Below are positions 1 through 8,384 of a stretch of DNA of 64,000 nucleotides, in pieces. Positions within the stretch are counted from its first letter, which is position 1, and the number at the start of each line of letters is the position of its first letter. The stretch is from the NCBI RefSeq assembly GCF_000235565.1, contig NC_017527.1:1612001-1676000 (forward strand), in the 5' to 3' direction. The position numbers and the translations under genes are program-made. The stretch comes from Methanothrix harundinacea 6Ac (GTDB lineage: Archaea; Halobacteriota; Methanosarcinia; Methanotrichales; Methanotrichaceae). The notes below the pieces were generated by a model. The model was not told where the DNA came from, made no database searches, and saw nothing but the letters and a program-made list of their open reading frames with translations.

Positions 1-443
1 AAGAGGTATCGGAGGTGCTTCATCTTGGCGGTCTGGCTCCTCCGCCCCGATGCCCGGGCGATGAGGAGGAACCGGGAATGGACCTCGAGGATCGTGAGCC
101 TCTCCCCCTCCAGGAAGGTCGAGAGGGTGGAGGACCTCCCCTTCTTCGCCAGCTCCGCCGCCACCGCCCCCACGTCTCCCGTCCTCCGGAGGAGCTCCTG
201 GACCTCGGAGGGGGCCGCCCCGAAGGCCTTGGAGAGGGCGTCGTAGAGGGTGCTCGGTCCCACCCCCAGGAGAAGGTCGGAGCTCGCCGGGAAGGGGGAC
301 CCCATCACAAAAGAGGGGACGACCGAGAGCTCCTCCTCTTCCAGATCCCGGAGGAAGGAGGCGAGGAGGTCGGCCTTCTCGATGGAGCCGCCGATCTCCT
401 CGATCCTCGCGCAGAGCTCTGCGAAGCTTTCGAAGCTGGTCAT
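1..443 (-). CDS. lig: ATP-dependent DNA ligase, N-terminal part (runs off window)
   Basis: This gene reads leftward from an ATG at 441-443 and continues past base 1, so only the first ~147 residues are visible. They are alpha-helical with the pattern of the N-terminal DNA-binding domain of archaeal ATP-dependent ligases: a start like MTSFESFAELC, an SFVMG segment, an LG-G-STLYDAL segment, and a later TGD-GAVA segment. The KxDG nucleotidyltransferase motif would lie outside the window. The enzyme seals nicks during replication and repair. It begins 12 bases after hom and is probably co-transcribed with the ACT-hom pair. Confidence 0.85.
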   Translation of the reverse strand, partial: MTSFESFAELCARIEEIGGSIEKADLLASFLRDLEEEELSVVPSFVMGSPFPASSDLLLGVGPSTLYDALSKAFGAAPSEVQELLRRTGDVGAVAAELAKKGRSSTLSTFLEGERLTILEVHSRFLLIARASGRRSQTAKMKHLRYL

Positions 444-455
444 GATTCCGGGTCT

Positions 456-1458
456 TCAGCCGTCTACCTGCCTTGAGGTGTAGATGCTGACGATGTCAGA
501 GACAATGGCGCTGGCGGTCTCTATGGAGCCGGCGCCAAGGCCGGTGACGGTGATCGTCCCGGAGAGGTCGGTCTCGATGGAGGCGACGTTGAGGGTCCCG
601 CCGACGGCGAGGGGGCTCCTCCGGGGGACGAGCATCGGCTTCACCGTCAGGGCCGGTACCTCGCCTATCAGCTTTACGAGGTAGCCCCTCTCCCAGGCGA
701 GGTTGAGGGCCTCGGGGGTTATCCCCCTCGATCCCGGTGACGGAGACGTCCTCGTACTTCGCTCCCATCCCGAAGATGGAGTTTGCGAGGATGACGACCT
801 TCCCGGCGGTATCTATCCCGTCGACGTCGTAGGCGGGGTCCGCCTCGGCGATCCCCAGCTCCTGGGCCTCGGTGAGGGCGTAGCTGTAGGTGTACTTCTC
901 CTCCATCATCCTCGTCAGAATGTAGTTGCAGGTGCCGTTGAAGATCCCCCGAATGCTGAGGATCTCATTTCCGACCAGGTTCTTCTCGATGAGGCTGATT
1001 AAGGGCATCGTCCCGCCGACGGTCGCCTCGTACTTGAGCATCAAGCCGTTCTCCCGGGCCAGGTCCCTCAGATGGTTGAAGCCGACGACCAGAGGCCCCT
1101 TGTTCGAGGTGACGACGTGCTTTCCGAGCTTCAGGGCCTCCTCGATGTGGCCGAGGCCGGGCTGGCCGTGGACGATGTTGGTGGGGGTCACCTCCACCAC
1201 CAGGTCGGAGTCGATCTCCTGGATCGCCTCCTTCCCGATGATCCCGAGGTTTGCGATCCCCTCCAGGGTTTTGGCGCCGTGGAGCCTGGAGGGGTCGATC
1301 CCGTCGCCGTCGAAGAGGGTCCCCTTGATGTCGGTGACCGAGACGACCCGGAGGTCCAGCCCCATGCTCCTCAAAAGCTCCCTCTTCCTCCTCACCACCT
1401 CCAGAACGCCGTGGCCGACGATCCCAAACCCCACCAGAGAAATCCTCACCTCTCTCAT
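456..1458 (-). CDS. hom: Homoserine dehydrogenase, interrupted by a one-base frameshift
   Basis: Reduces aspartate semialdehyde to homoserine, on the route to threonine and methionine. The N-terminal Rossmann motif GFGIVGHG is at residues ~11-18, followed by the conserved TSNKGP and GTMPL segments and FNGTCNYIL. From the ATG at 1458 the frame is normal until about residue 243, then runs into nonsense and stops at 496. Dropping one base from the C5 run at 723-727 (a G run on the coding strand) restores a normal C-terminus ending at 456, about 333 residues in all, the usual family length. The start overlaps the stop of the ACT gene in an ATGA. The indel may be a sequencing error or a real mutation. 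Confidence 0.85.
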
Positions 1459-1961
1459 ATCTTCTCAGCCTCGATAGGTTCTATCACCAGAAGGTCCTTC
1501 TCCGCCCCCACCTCGCGGAGGATCGAGAGGGACTTTCTGATCTCCTCTTTCCCCGTCGCCCTGATCCTCAGGTAGGCGGAGGAGGGCTCATCGATCCCCG
1601 GCATCCTGAGGGAGAGGTCCTCCACCTCGGCGAAGCCGGTGGAATCGATCCGGTCTATGGTGTCCCCGAGGTCGGTGTGGACGACGTGGCCGATGAGAAG
1701 GACCGAGATCTCCTCGATGAACCGGTCCTCCCCCGCCCTCACCACCACGATCCCATTATCCTGGAGGTGTCTTTTGATGTTATCGATATTTGATGGATCG
1801 ATCTCGAAGACGATCTGGACCGGGACGGTGCCCCTCGGCGTCTTCCGATCCCGGTGATGGACCACGCTGATGATGTTCCCCTTGTACTTCTTGAATGGCT
1901 CGAGGGACTGCATCAGCTGTCCCGGCACATCTTGCAGTTCCAAGTCCATCGAAAGTCGCAT
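1455..1961 (-). CDS. ACT-domain regulatory protein upstream of hom
   Basis: A 168-residue cytosolic protein. The N-terminal ~75 residues fit an ACT fold (beta strand, DVPGQL turn, helix, IISVVHHR strand) as found in amino-acid sensing proteins. The remaining part looks like a second, more diverged small-molecule-binding domain. ACT proteins of this size commonly precede hom in methanogens, and the ATGA overlap with hom supports a partnership. It probably senses threonine or a related end product and regulates homoserine dehydrogenase; the ligand is inferred. It is divergent from nadE across ~100 bases. Confidence 0.8.
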   Translation of the reverse strand: MRLSMDLELQDVPGQLMQSLEPFKKYKGNIISVVHHRDRKTPRGTVPVQIVFEIDPSNIDNIKRHLQDNGIVVVRAGEDRFIEEISVLLIGHVVHTDLGDTIDRIDSTGFAEVEDLSLRMPGIDEPSSAYLRIRATGKEEIRKSLSILREVGAEKDLLVIEPIEAEKI

Positions 1962-2065
1962 AAAACTTATTCCTCGTCAAATTGCTGCTCTCCACCACCA
2001 GCTTCTCGAACATAAAGCTTGTGCAGAAAAAGGACTTTATTTGAGAGTACCATAACGGTCCCCCA
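1962..2065. promoter_or_regulatory. Divergent promoter region, ACT-hom-lig operon and nadE
   Basis: This 104-base spacer separates the two divergent genes. On the plus strand a TATA-like CTTTATTT at 2035-2042 lies about 25-30 bases before the nadE ATG at 2066, so nadE may be leaderless or nearly so. On the minus strand a GCTTTATG at about 2011-2018 could serve the ACT gene. Confidence 0.5.
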
Positions 2066-2824
2066 ATGGCCAAAGAAGATGCGGAGACCCATCTTGCGAA
2101 GTTCATAAGAGACCAGGTGGAGGCGGCCGGGGCGAAAGGCGCCGTCCTCGGGATCAGCGGCGGCCTCGACTCGGCGACCGTCGCCTTCCTCGCCGTCCGG
2201 GCCCTGGGAAAGGACCGGGTCCTCGGCCTCCTCCTCCCGGAGGCGGGGGTGACGCCAAAGGAGGATGTCCTGGACGCGAGGAAGGTCGCATCGATCCTCG
2301 GGATCGAGGCAGAGGAGATCGACATCTCCCAGGTGCTGAGGAGCTACTTTGCGGTCCTCCCCGCAAAGGCGGCTCCAGCGGTGGTGAACGGAAACCTGAA
2401 GGCGAGGGTGAGGATGACGATCCTCTACTGGCACGCAAACCTTCTGGGCAGGCTCGTCCTCGGGACCGGGAACAGGACCGAGATCCTGCTCGGCTACTCG
2501 ACGAAGTTCGGCGATTCCGCCGCCGACGTCCTGCCGATAGCAGGCCTCTACAAGGACGAGGTGAGGGATCTCGCGAGGCGCCTCGGCGTTCCGGATCGGA
2601 TCCTCGATAAGGCGCCGACCGCCGGCCTCTGGCCCGGCCAGACCGACGAGGGGGAGCTTGGGATCACCTACCAGGACGCGAACGCCATCCTCCGGGGGCT
2701 GGAGGCGGGAAGGAGCCGAAACGACCTCGCGGCGGAGTTCGGGAGGGAGGAGCTGGCCCTCGTCGAAGGGCGGATCGCCGCCGGAAGGCACAAGAGGGAG
2801 CTTCCACCGACGCCAGGAAAGTGA
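2066..2824 (+). CDS. nadE: NAD synthetase
   Basis: A 252-residue cytosolic enzyme that amidates deamido-NAD to NAD. The ATP-pyrophosphatase P-loop motif SGGLDSAT is at residues ~30-37. Conserved GTGNRTE and GYSTKFGD segments are near the middle, and a P-T-GLWPGQTDE segment, typical of NadE, follows. There is no glutaminase domain, so ammonia is the likely nitrogen donor, as for other archaeal short forms. The start is the first ATG after a TATA box. Confidence 0.93.
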   Translation: MAKEDAETHLAKFIRDQVEAAGAKGAVLGISGGLDSATVAFLAVRALGKDRVLGLLLPEAGVTPKEDVLDARKVASILGIEAEEIDISQVLRSYFAVLPAKAAPAVVNGNLKARVRMTILYWHANLLGRLVLGTGNRTEILLGYSTKFGDSAADVLPIAGLYKDEVRDLARRLGVPDRILDKAPTAGLWPGQTDEGELGITYQDANAILRGLEAGRSRNDLAAEFGREELALVEGRIAAGRHKRELPPTPGK

Positions 2825-2903
2825 CGCCTCTCCCCGGCCGTCGGAGGCCTCCGGGCCCTTTTCCCCAGAAACCCTTTTCCCCCCCATCGGCCATCCCGGG
2901 GGC

Positions 2904-4061
2904 ATGGATCCCGGATCGGAGTTCGAAGGGGTAGGGGAAGGTCGCCTCACCCCGGTGACGGAGATAGATATTCGAGGGCTGGCAGAGGTCCGAGACGAGA
3001 AGGACGTCTTCTTATCGGTCTACCTCCCCACCGCCTCGAGGGAGGAGGAGGCCGAGAACCGCAGCTTCGTCGCCAGGAGGTCGAGGGCGATGGAGGAGGC
3101 CCTCCCGGCGGATCTGAAGGCGTCCTTCAGAGAGACGATGGCCACCGTCGAAGACCTCCTCTTTTCATCGCCCATCCCCGGCGAGAGGGGGCGGATCGTC
3201 TTCGCCTCGGCCCCCGCCCCCCTCCTCCGGGCCTACAGGATCGGGATCGATCCCGGACGTGCCATGGTCCTGGACACCTCCCCCTTCCTCCTCCCTCTCG
3301 CGAAGCTCCGGGACGACTACCTCGACTACGGCCTCCTCCTCCTCGACTCCCGGGAGGCCCGGCTCTTCTGCGTCCGCTCCGACGTCCCGGAGGAGGTGGG
3401 ACGGCTATCGGCGGACCTGATGGGAAAGCACAAGAAGGGGGGTTGGAGCCAGATGAGGTTCAACCGCCTCCGGAAGGGGGCGGTTCGGTCCTTCCTCTCG
3501 GAGGTGGCCGAGGACGTCCGGGAGTCGTGCCTCCGGCACAAGACGCGGGGGCTCGTCGTCGCCGGTCCCGGCGACGCCAAAAAGGAGTTTCTGGAGCTCC
3601 TCCCCCATGATCTGGGACGGAAGGTTCTCGCCGTCGTCGACCTCCCCATCGACGCGCCCCAAAGGAAGCTCGTCGAGATCGGAAACGAGATCGCCCTCGC
3701 CGACGAGAGGGTGCTGTCGATGGAGAGGGCGGAGGAGCTGCGGGCCCAGATCCTGAGGGGCGGCCTTGCGGTCAGGGGCGTCGAGGCGACGAAGGTCGCC
3801 CTGGAGGCGGGCCGGGTGAGCGTCCTCGTCCTCCTCAAGGACGCCTCGGCGCCGGGCTGGATCTGCGAGAGGTGCCAGGCCCTGGAGGCGAGGAGGCGGC
3901 CGCCTCCGGCCTGTCCGAACTGCGGTGGGCCGACTTCGGCCGTCGACGTCGTCAATGAGCTCTACGAGCTGGCGGAGAGGACGGGAGCCGAGGTGGAGTT
4001 CGTCGAGGAGGATGCCTGCCTCGCCTCGGGAGAGGGGGTGGGGGCGCTTCTGAGGTATTAG
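2904..4061 (+). CDS. Vms1/eRF1-like release-factor family protein with C-terminal zinc ribbon
   Basis: From ATG 2904 the product is 385 residues; the frame is open further upstream, but that part is low-complexity and overlaps nadE. The N-terminal part has the VFLSVYLPT signature of archaeal and bacterial eRF1-like (VLRF1/baeRF) proteins. Mid-protein, around residue 175, is a GGWSQMRFNR loop, the GGxxQ-type loop that in Vms1 relatives attacks peptidyl-tRNA. The C-terminus has two Cys pairs (CERCQ, CPNCGG) forming a zinc ribbon. A role in release or rescue of stalled nascent chains is inferred from the family. A decayed copy of its last ~30 codons lies at 5145-5229. Confidence 0.75.
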   Translation: MDPGSEFEGVGEGRLTPVTEIDIRGLAEVRDEKDVFLSVYLPTASREEEAENRSFVARRSRAMEEALPADLKASFRETMATVEDLLFSSPIPGERGRIVFASAPAPLLRAYRIGIDPGRAMVLDTSPFLLPLAKLRDDYLDYGLLLLDSREARLFCVRSDVPEEVGRLSADLMGKHKKGGWSQMRFNRLRKGAVRSFLSEVAEDVRESCLRHKTRGLVVAGPGDAKKEFLELLPHDLGRKVLAVVDLPIDAPQRKLVEIGNEIALADERVLSMERAEELRAQILRGGLAVRGVEATKVALEAGRVSVLVLLKDASAPGWICERCQALEARRRPPPACPNCGGPTSAVDVVNELYELAERTGAEVEFVEEDACLASGEGVGALLRY

Positions 4062-4191
4062 GGGCAGAATATCCGTCAGATCGCCGGCGGATACCGTCAA
4101 AAATAAGGGGCTCACTCCACCCTTCCGGGCTGCGATTAGCCGTAACGATAAAGTACCATTCCTGCAGAAAGGGGCTGAGGGGGAGGAAAAT

Positions 4192-5094
4192 ATCGGGAAG
4201 AGACCTTCAATAGCAACCTCGATCGCTGCCCTCGGGATCGTCGCCCTCTTCATAGGAGTCTTCCTCTCCTCGGAGGCGGGCGTTGAGTGGAGGGTTTCTG
4301 AAGAGGGATTGCTGGAATACCGGAGACCCGCGCCGGAATATCGTTTGATCTCATCCGAGGATGCTGGTGCCTCAAGCCTCCGGGAGCTCCGCTTCAGCAG
4401 CCGGGGGGCGGAGGTGGCGGCCCTCCTTCGAGAGCCCTCGGCCAAGAGACCAGAAGGCTTTCCAGGCGTGGTCCTCCTCCCCGGGGCGACCGTCACCAAA
4501 GAGCAGGAGCAGGGCCTCGCAGAGCTCCTCTCCGGCCTGGGATACGCGACGATCGCCCTCGATCAGCGGAACCGCGGCGGCGTCGACGTGGGGGGCGATC
4601 TGGAGATGTTCATCAACGGCCAGGAGCCGACGGAGCACAAGATGGTCCACGACGCCCTGGCGGCGGCCGAGGTCCTGAGGATGCAGCCCGAGATCGATCC
4701 GGACCGGATCGTCTACCTCGGGGAGAGCAACGGGGGCCGCTTTGCCATCATCGCCTCCGCCCTGGACAGGAGGTCCCGGGGCGTGGTCGCCATCAGCACC
4801 TGCGGTTACGATGTAGAGGGGGAGGAGATCGATCTCTTGAGGATGAGCGGCCCGGACGCGGTCAGGTTCCTGCGATCCATCGATCCCGATACCTATCTCG
4901 AGAGAATCCCGCCCCGAAGGTTGGTGATGATCCACTCGAAGAACGATACAGTAATTCCCGTCGATTCGGCGAGCCGGACCTATCAGAAGGCTCTGGAGCC
5001 AAAAGCGATGCACATCGTCGATTGCGCCACCCACGGCCGCTGCGGGGAGATGGACCCTTATATCGAAGAGGAGCTGGCGCGGATGGTAGGGTGA
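4192..5094 (+). CDS. Membrane-anchored alpha/beta hydrolase (dienelactone-hydrolase-like), apparent ATC start
   Basis: The hydrolase core has a GVVLLPGA strand-loop, a DQRNRGG segment, the nucleophile elbow GESNGG (Ser), an HSKNDTVIP segment with the acid, and a CATHGRC segment with the catalytic His. The first conventional in-frame start is TTG 4309, but the frame is open upstream and encodes a basic stretch followed by a hydrophobic helix, a typical signal anchor. That segment has no ATG, GTG or TTG. A strong Shine-Dalgarno sequence (GGGGGAGG, 4179-4186) sits 5 bases before ATC 4192, which would give a 300-residue exported or anchored hydrolase. The substrate is unknown. Confidence 0.7.
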   Translation: MGKRPSIATSIAALGIVALFIGVFLSSEAGVEWRVSEEGLLEYRRPAPEYRLISSEDAGASSLRELRFSSRGAEVAALLREPSAKRPEGFPGVVLLPGATVTKEQEQGLAELLSGLGYATIALDQRNRGGVDVGGDLEMFINGQEPTEHKMVHDALAAAEVLRMQPEIDPDRIVYLGESNGGRFAIIASALDRRSRGVVAISTCGYDVEGEEIDLLRMSGPDAVRFLRSIDPDTYLERIPPRRLVMIHSKNDTVIPVDSASRTYQKALEPKAMHIVDCATHGRCGEMDPYIEEELARMVG

Positions 5095-5144
5095 TAGGGT
5101 GAGCCCAGATCTTTTAGGGAGCCCTATCCGGCTATGCCAACCGA

Positions 5145-5229
5145 GATGGGAGCGGAGGTGGAGTTCGTCCGGGAGGACCCGGGCCCTCGCGTCGTCGGAG
5201 GGGTTGAGGTCGCTATTGAGGTATTGGGC
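5145..5229 (+). pseudogene. Decayed copy of the Vms1-like gene 3' end
   Basis: This stretch aligns with the last ~85 bases of the Vms1-like gene (about 3976-4066). A block matching GAGGTGGAGTTCGTC is shared, as is the terminal TGAGGTATT, with scattered substitutions and small indels between. No longer frame survives. It looks like a remnant of a local duplication, with the hydrolase gene now between the two copies. Confidence 0.6.
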
Positions 5230-5316
5230 ATAGATTAATGGTACCTATTTACGGTAGAAGATCCAATTTAAGCAAAGTTCGGCCTGCCGACGAGGAGCAG
5301 CGCCCGGGGGCTTGCC

Positions 5317-5598
5317 ATGGACGCTCTCAGAATTCTGAAGGCTAACGAGAAAGAGGTTAAAAGGAAGTTCGGCGTCCGCAAGATCGGCATCTTCGGCTCC
5401 TATGCCCGAGGGGAGGAGAAGGAGAGGAGCGACGTAGACGTCCTGGTGGAGTTTGAGGAGCCGACCTTCAGAAACTTCATGGGCCTGGTCTTCTTCCTCG
5501 AAGAGCTCTTCGATAGAGAGGTGGACCTGGTGACCGTCAAGGGGCTGAGCCCCTACATAAGGCCTTACGTTGAGAGGGAGGTGGTATGGTCTGAATAA
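5317..5598 (+). CDS. mntA: MntA-type nucleotidyltransferase (antitoxin of HEPN/MNT pair)
   Basis: A 93-residue minimal nucleotidyltransferase with the signature GSYARGEEKERSDVDVLVEF at residues ~28-47: a GS motif followed by two Asp separated by one residue (DVD), and a later Asp in EVDLVTV. In characterised pairs such proteins modify the HEPN toxin with AMP and silence it. The ATG follows a purine-rich stretch, and its 3' end overlaps the HEPN gene, so the two are translated together. It sits among unrelated housekeeping genes, as expected for a mobile toxin-antitoxin module. Confidence 0.9.
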   Translation: MDALRILKANEKEVKRKFGVRKIGIFGSYARGEEKERSDVDVLVEFEEPTFRNFMGLVFFLEELFDREVDLVTVKGLSPYIRPYVEREVVWSE

Positions 5599-5932
5599 GG
5601 ACGCCGCCTTATTGAGGCACATCCTCGACGAGATCGATTTTCTTCTATCGGAATGTGAGGGTGTGGACGCCGAGGATCTTATGAGTGATAAAGTTCTGAG
5701 CAGGGCTTGCGTGCGAAGCCTGGAGATCATCGGCGAGGCTGTCAAGAACGTATCCCAAGAGATTAAGGATGGTCACCCGGAGATCGACTGGAGGCTCATC
5801 GCCGGGATGAGGGACAAGCTCATCCACCAGTACTTCGGGATAGACTGGGACGTGGTCACCAACGTCTTGAACGAGGAGATCAGGCCGCTCAAAGCCGAGA
5901 TCGAGACCTTGCTTTTGGAGGTTGAGAGCTGA
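5591..5932 (+). CDS. hepT: HepT-type HEPN ribonuclease toxin
   Basis: An all-helical HEPN protein with the catalytic R-x4-6-H motif RDKLIHQYFGID near residues 73-84, the RNase centre of HepT toxins. Two starts are possible: TTG 5570, giving seven extra residues deep inside mntA, or CTG 5591, which overlaps the mntA stop by 8 bases and follows GGGAGG at 5576-5581 by 9 bases. I favour CTG because the product then starts like typical HepT proteins (N-K-D-x-x-L-L-R-H-I-L). The toxin would cleave RNA unless AMPylated by MntA. Confidence 0.85.
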   Translation: MNKDAALLRHILDEIDFLLSECEGVDAEDLMSDKVLSRACVRSLEIIGEAVKNVSQEIKDGHPEIDWRLIAGMRDKLIHQYFGIDWDVVTNVLNEEIRPLKAEIETLLLEVES

Positions 5933-6084
5933 TCTTTGCTTTGAAGAGCCGTTTCAACCATGAATCATCCAAATCGACTGCTTCGGAGCGGCAAAGACCA
6001 TTTTTTTCCTACAAAGGGCTTCAGAGTGAGGATTCATTGGGGTTTCCATCCCGCCAGACTTCACTTTTCATCCCGTAACTCTCC

Positions 6085-7011
6085 TCACCCTAAGAGCCCA
6101 GGGTACCCCGCCACCGTCGCCCGGAGGAGGACGTCGACGATCAGGGCGGCGAATAGGACCGCCCGGTAGTTCGCCCCCTGGTAGAAGGTCCTCTCCCCCC
6201 TCGCCGCCGTTGGAGTCTTCACAAAGCCTACGGTCTGGGCGATCATCCACCCTCCCGCCACCAGGGCCGCGGCGAAGTAGATCGGACCGAGGCCTGTCGC
6301 GACCCCCAGGGCTATGGAGAGAAGGACCCCGACGACCCAGGCGGCGGCGACGAGCTTTGCCGTCAGGGGGATGCCATAAGTCACGGGAAAGGTGGGGATC
6401 CCCTCCCGCCGGTCGCCCTCGACGTCCCGGGAGGCGTCGCAGTTGGTGAACCCCCAGTCGGTGATGCAGATCATCGCCCCCAGGAGGAGGGCCCCGGCGT
6501 GGAGGCCGGGCCCGTCCTTGAGGATCCCAGCCGGGGCCATGGCGAGCCAGACCCCCACCGGCACTATCCCGAAGGAGAGGCCGACGAGGGCCCAGGAGAA
6601 GGGGGTGGTCCTCTTCGCCGCCTTCGAGTAGACGGCCATGATCATCGTCGCTCCGATGAGGGCGACGAGGCTCTCAGGGTTGAGGTAGAAGGCGACGGCC
6701 GCCGCTATGCCGAATAGGAGGGCCGAGTAGGCGAGGGCCGCCGACCTCGTCACCTGGGAAGACGGCAGCGGCCGGTCCGGCATCCCCACGGCGTCGACGT
6801 CGACGTCGCAGCAGTCGTTGTAGACGTAAGAGCTGGTGATGGCGGCATACGCCCCCAGGGTGGCGATGGCGAAGGGTAAGGCCGCCGGCAGGGCCCCGGC
6901 GGTGGCATAGGCGGCCAGGAGGGCCGCCGCCCCCGGAAGGGCGATGTCCATCGGCGCAAGAGGCGGGCGGAGGAGCTCGGCGTAGGCCCTCAGCTTCCCC
7001 CCCGCTGTCGT
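6085..7011 (-). CDS. UbiA-family prenyltransferase
   Basis: A polytopic membrane enzyme with the two Asp-rich UbiA signatures: NDCCDVDVD (followed by G-M-P-D-R-P-L) and the later DASRDVEGDRREG. About eight hydrophobic segments are visible. The family attaches isoprenoid chains to acceptors (archaeal ether lipid, quinone, heme or chlorophyll type); the substrate cannot be read here. No ATG lies before residue ~20 of the conserved region. A TTG at 7044 gives an implausible Gly/Glu-rich leader, whereas ACG 7009-7011 sits 5 bases after a GAGGGG sequence and gives a normal N-terminus. The gene follows the isomerase in the same direction. Confidence 0.82.
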   Translation of the reverse strand, partial: TTAGGKLRAYAELLRPPLAPMDIALPGAAALLAAYATAGALPAALPFAIATLGAYAAITSSYVYNDCCDVDVDAVGMPDRPLPSSQVTRSAALAYSALLFGIAAAVAFYLNPESLVALIGATMIMAVYSKAAKRTTPFSWALVGLSFGIVPVGVWLAMAPAGILKDGPGLHAGALLLGAMICITDWGFTNCDASRDVEGDRREGIPTFPVTYGIPLTAKLVAAAWVVGVLLSIALGVATGLGPIYFAAALVAGGWMIAQTVGFVKTPTAARGERTFYQGANYRAVLFAALIVDVLLRATVAGYPGLLG

Positions 7012-7057
7012 CTTATCCCCTCTCCCCTCCTCGCCGCCGCTCAACCCCTCTTCCCCC

Positions 7058-7774
7058 TCAATCGAGAAAACCCTCGAAGATCTCCAGGTAATCCTGGGGG
7101 CGGACGAGCCAGGCAAGCTTCCCCACCTCGCGGCCGATGGGGTAGATCTCCCGATTTTTCGAAAGGCCGAGGGCCTTCACCTTCGGAACCTCGATCTCCC
7201 GAAGGGGCGCCGCCTCCTCGCATCGCGGGTTCTCGACGAACCCGTCCTCGGTGAGGAAGTAGGCGCCCCCGCCCCTCTCTCGAATCGGCTCGTAGATCGA
7301 CGAGAAGCCCCGGGCGACGAAGTTCGCCATCTTCAGCCTCTTGTTCGACTCGTTAATGGTGATGTGGCCGTACCCCGGAGGGACGACCACCTTGTCGCCT
7401 TCCATCGCCCTCACCACCAACACGTCGCTCAGGTCCTCCCTCTGGAGGAGGTAGGTCGCCTCCCCCTCCAGGACCTCGTAGACCTCAGGGTAGGTGACCG
7501 CCTCGCCCGGGACCGTTGGGTGGTAGTGGCCCGCCGTCTTGACGTACTCCCGCCCCAGCATCCGGGGCGGGATGATGGTGATGTCGTACCTGATCCCCTG
7601 CTCAACGAAGAGGTCGCCGTCCCTCCTGCTGAGGAAGAGGTCCCGGTACATGTAGTAGAGCTCCTGGTCCTCGGCTCCTCTCGCCCACCTCCTGTCGTAG
7701 AGGACGTCGTCCATATCGCGGAGCATCCTCACGTCCGGTTCCTTCACCTTCCCGCCGAATTCGAGCTCGTTCAA
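7058..7774 (-). CDS. pgi: Glucose-6-phosphate isomerase, archaeal cupin type
   Basis: A single-domain cupin with the metal-binding motif GHYHP and the later PGYGHITIN segment. These supply the His ligands typical of archaeal and Thermococcales-type PGI. It interconverts glucose-6-phosphate and fructose-6-phosphate, mainly for gluconeogenesis in a methanogen. I chose TTG 7774 because the frame has no ATG near it and the divergent TATA element lies ~35 bases upstream. The product is about 238 residues. UbiA follows 46 bases downstream. Confidence 0.88.
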   Translation of the reverse strand: MNELEFGGKVKEPDVRMLRDMDDVLYDRRWARGAEDQELYYMYRDLFLSRRDGDLFVEQGIRYDITIIPPRMLGREYVKTAGHYHPTVPGEAVTYPEVYEVLEGEATYLLQREDLSDVLVVRAMEGDKVVVPPGYGHITINESNKRLKMANFVARGFSSIYEPIRERGGGAYFLTEDGFVENPRCEEAAPLREIEVPKVKALGLSKNREIYPIGREVGKLAWLVRPQDYLEIFEGFLD

Positions 7775-7804
7775 GTCAGAACACCCGAGGTAGGATGGAA
7801 CGGC

Positions 7805-7816
7805 AAATTTATAACG
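7805..7816. promoter_or_regulatory. Shared divergent TATA element
   Basis: The sequence AAATTTATAACG reads as a TATA box on both strands (TTTATAAC on plus, TTATAAATT on minus). It lies ~25-30 bases before the plus-strand ATG 7838, so that gene would be leaderless. It also lies ~33-38 bases before the isomerase start at 7774. Confidence 0.5.
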
Positions 7817-7837
7817 TTTTTCCGAGGATGGAAGATC

Positions 7838-8326
7838 ATGGAAGACGACTCCATGGCCACCCCCTTCTGCCAGGACCTGAGGAGGTTCATCATGACCTTC
7901 GTCGCCGCCACCGCCGAGGCGGTCCAGGCGACCCAGGGGTCCGGAGGCCTGATGATCATGTCCGTCGCCATCGGCACCAGGCTCTGGGAGGAGATGGAGC
8001 AGTTCAGGGAGTGCGACATGCCGGGCTTCGATACGAGGGATGAGAAGATCGATTGCTTCATGAAGACCCTCCAGGCCTCGGGGGTGATCGGAGGCTCCTC
8101 CTTCGAGGAGAGGGACGGCCGGCTCGTCATCACCATCCGAGGCTGCTTCTTTGCTCCCGCCAGCGATCGCCAGATCGAGGAGGGGCTCTCGCATCCCCTC
8201 TGCCCCATCGGCGGGCTGATCGTCGCGGGCCTCCACAGGACCGCCTCGATCCTCGCCGCCCTGGAGCGGGTCGATCGCGACGTAGAGGAGGACGTCTCGA
8301 CCCTCACCTTCAGGCTCTACTCCTGA
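7838..8326 (+). CDS. Uncharacterised methanogen-type Cys-containing protein
   Basis: A 162-residue soluble protein that I cannot assign to a named family. Two short segments look conserved and functional: IRGCFFAP near residue 105 and a downstream HPLCPIGGLIVAG. Their spacing (a Cys, then CPxGG) suggests a metal, thiol or small hydrophobic ligand site; V4R-like hydrocarbon-binding or heme-binding folds are possibilities I cannot confirm. Start ATG 7838 is preferred over upstream in-frame codons because it sits at the expected transcription start of the shared TATA element, without a leader. Confidence 0.6.
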   Translation: MEDDSMATPFCQDLRRFIMTFVAATAEAVQATQGSGGLMIMSVAIGTRLWEEMEQFRECDMPGFDTRDEKIDCFMKTLQASGVIGGSSFEERDGRLVITIRGCFFAPASDRQIEEGLSHPLCPIGGLIVAGLHRTASILAALERVDRDVEEDVSTLTFRLYS

Positions 8327-8384
8327 CTCTGACCCCATCCCACCCTCGGGGGGCGGAGGGCGGGGCTGATCCGGAGGCGTCCCG

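Noticed and set aside
15-476. Plus-strand ORFs over the DNA ligase region
   Set aside because: They are arginine/glycine/glutamate-rich shadows of the minus-strand ligase, with no domain pattern.
5960-6169. 69-residue ORF between hepT and the UbiA gene
   Set aside because: Composition is non-coding-like (Arg/Ser/His mixture), there is no SD, and the end overlaps UbiA on the other strand.
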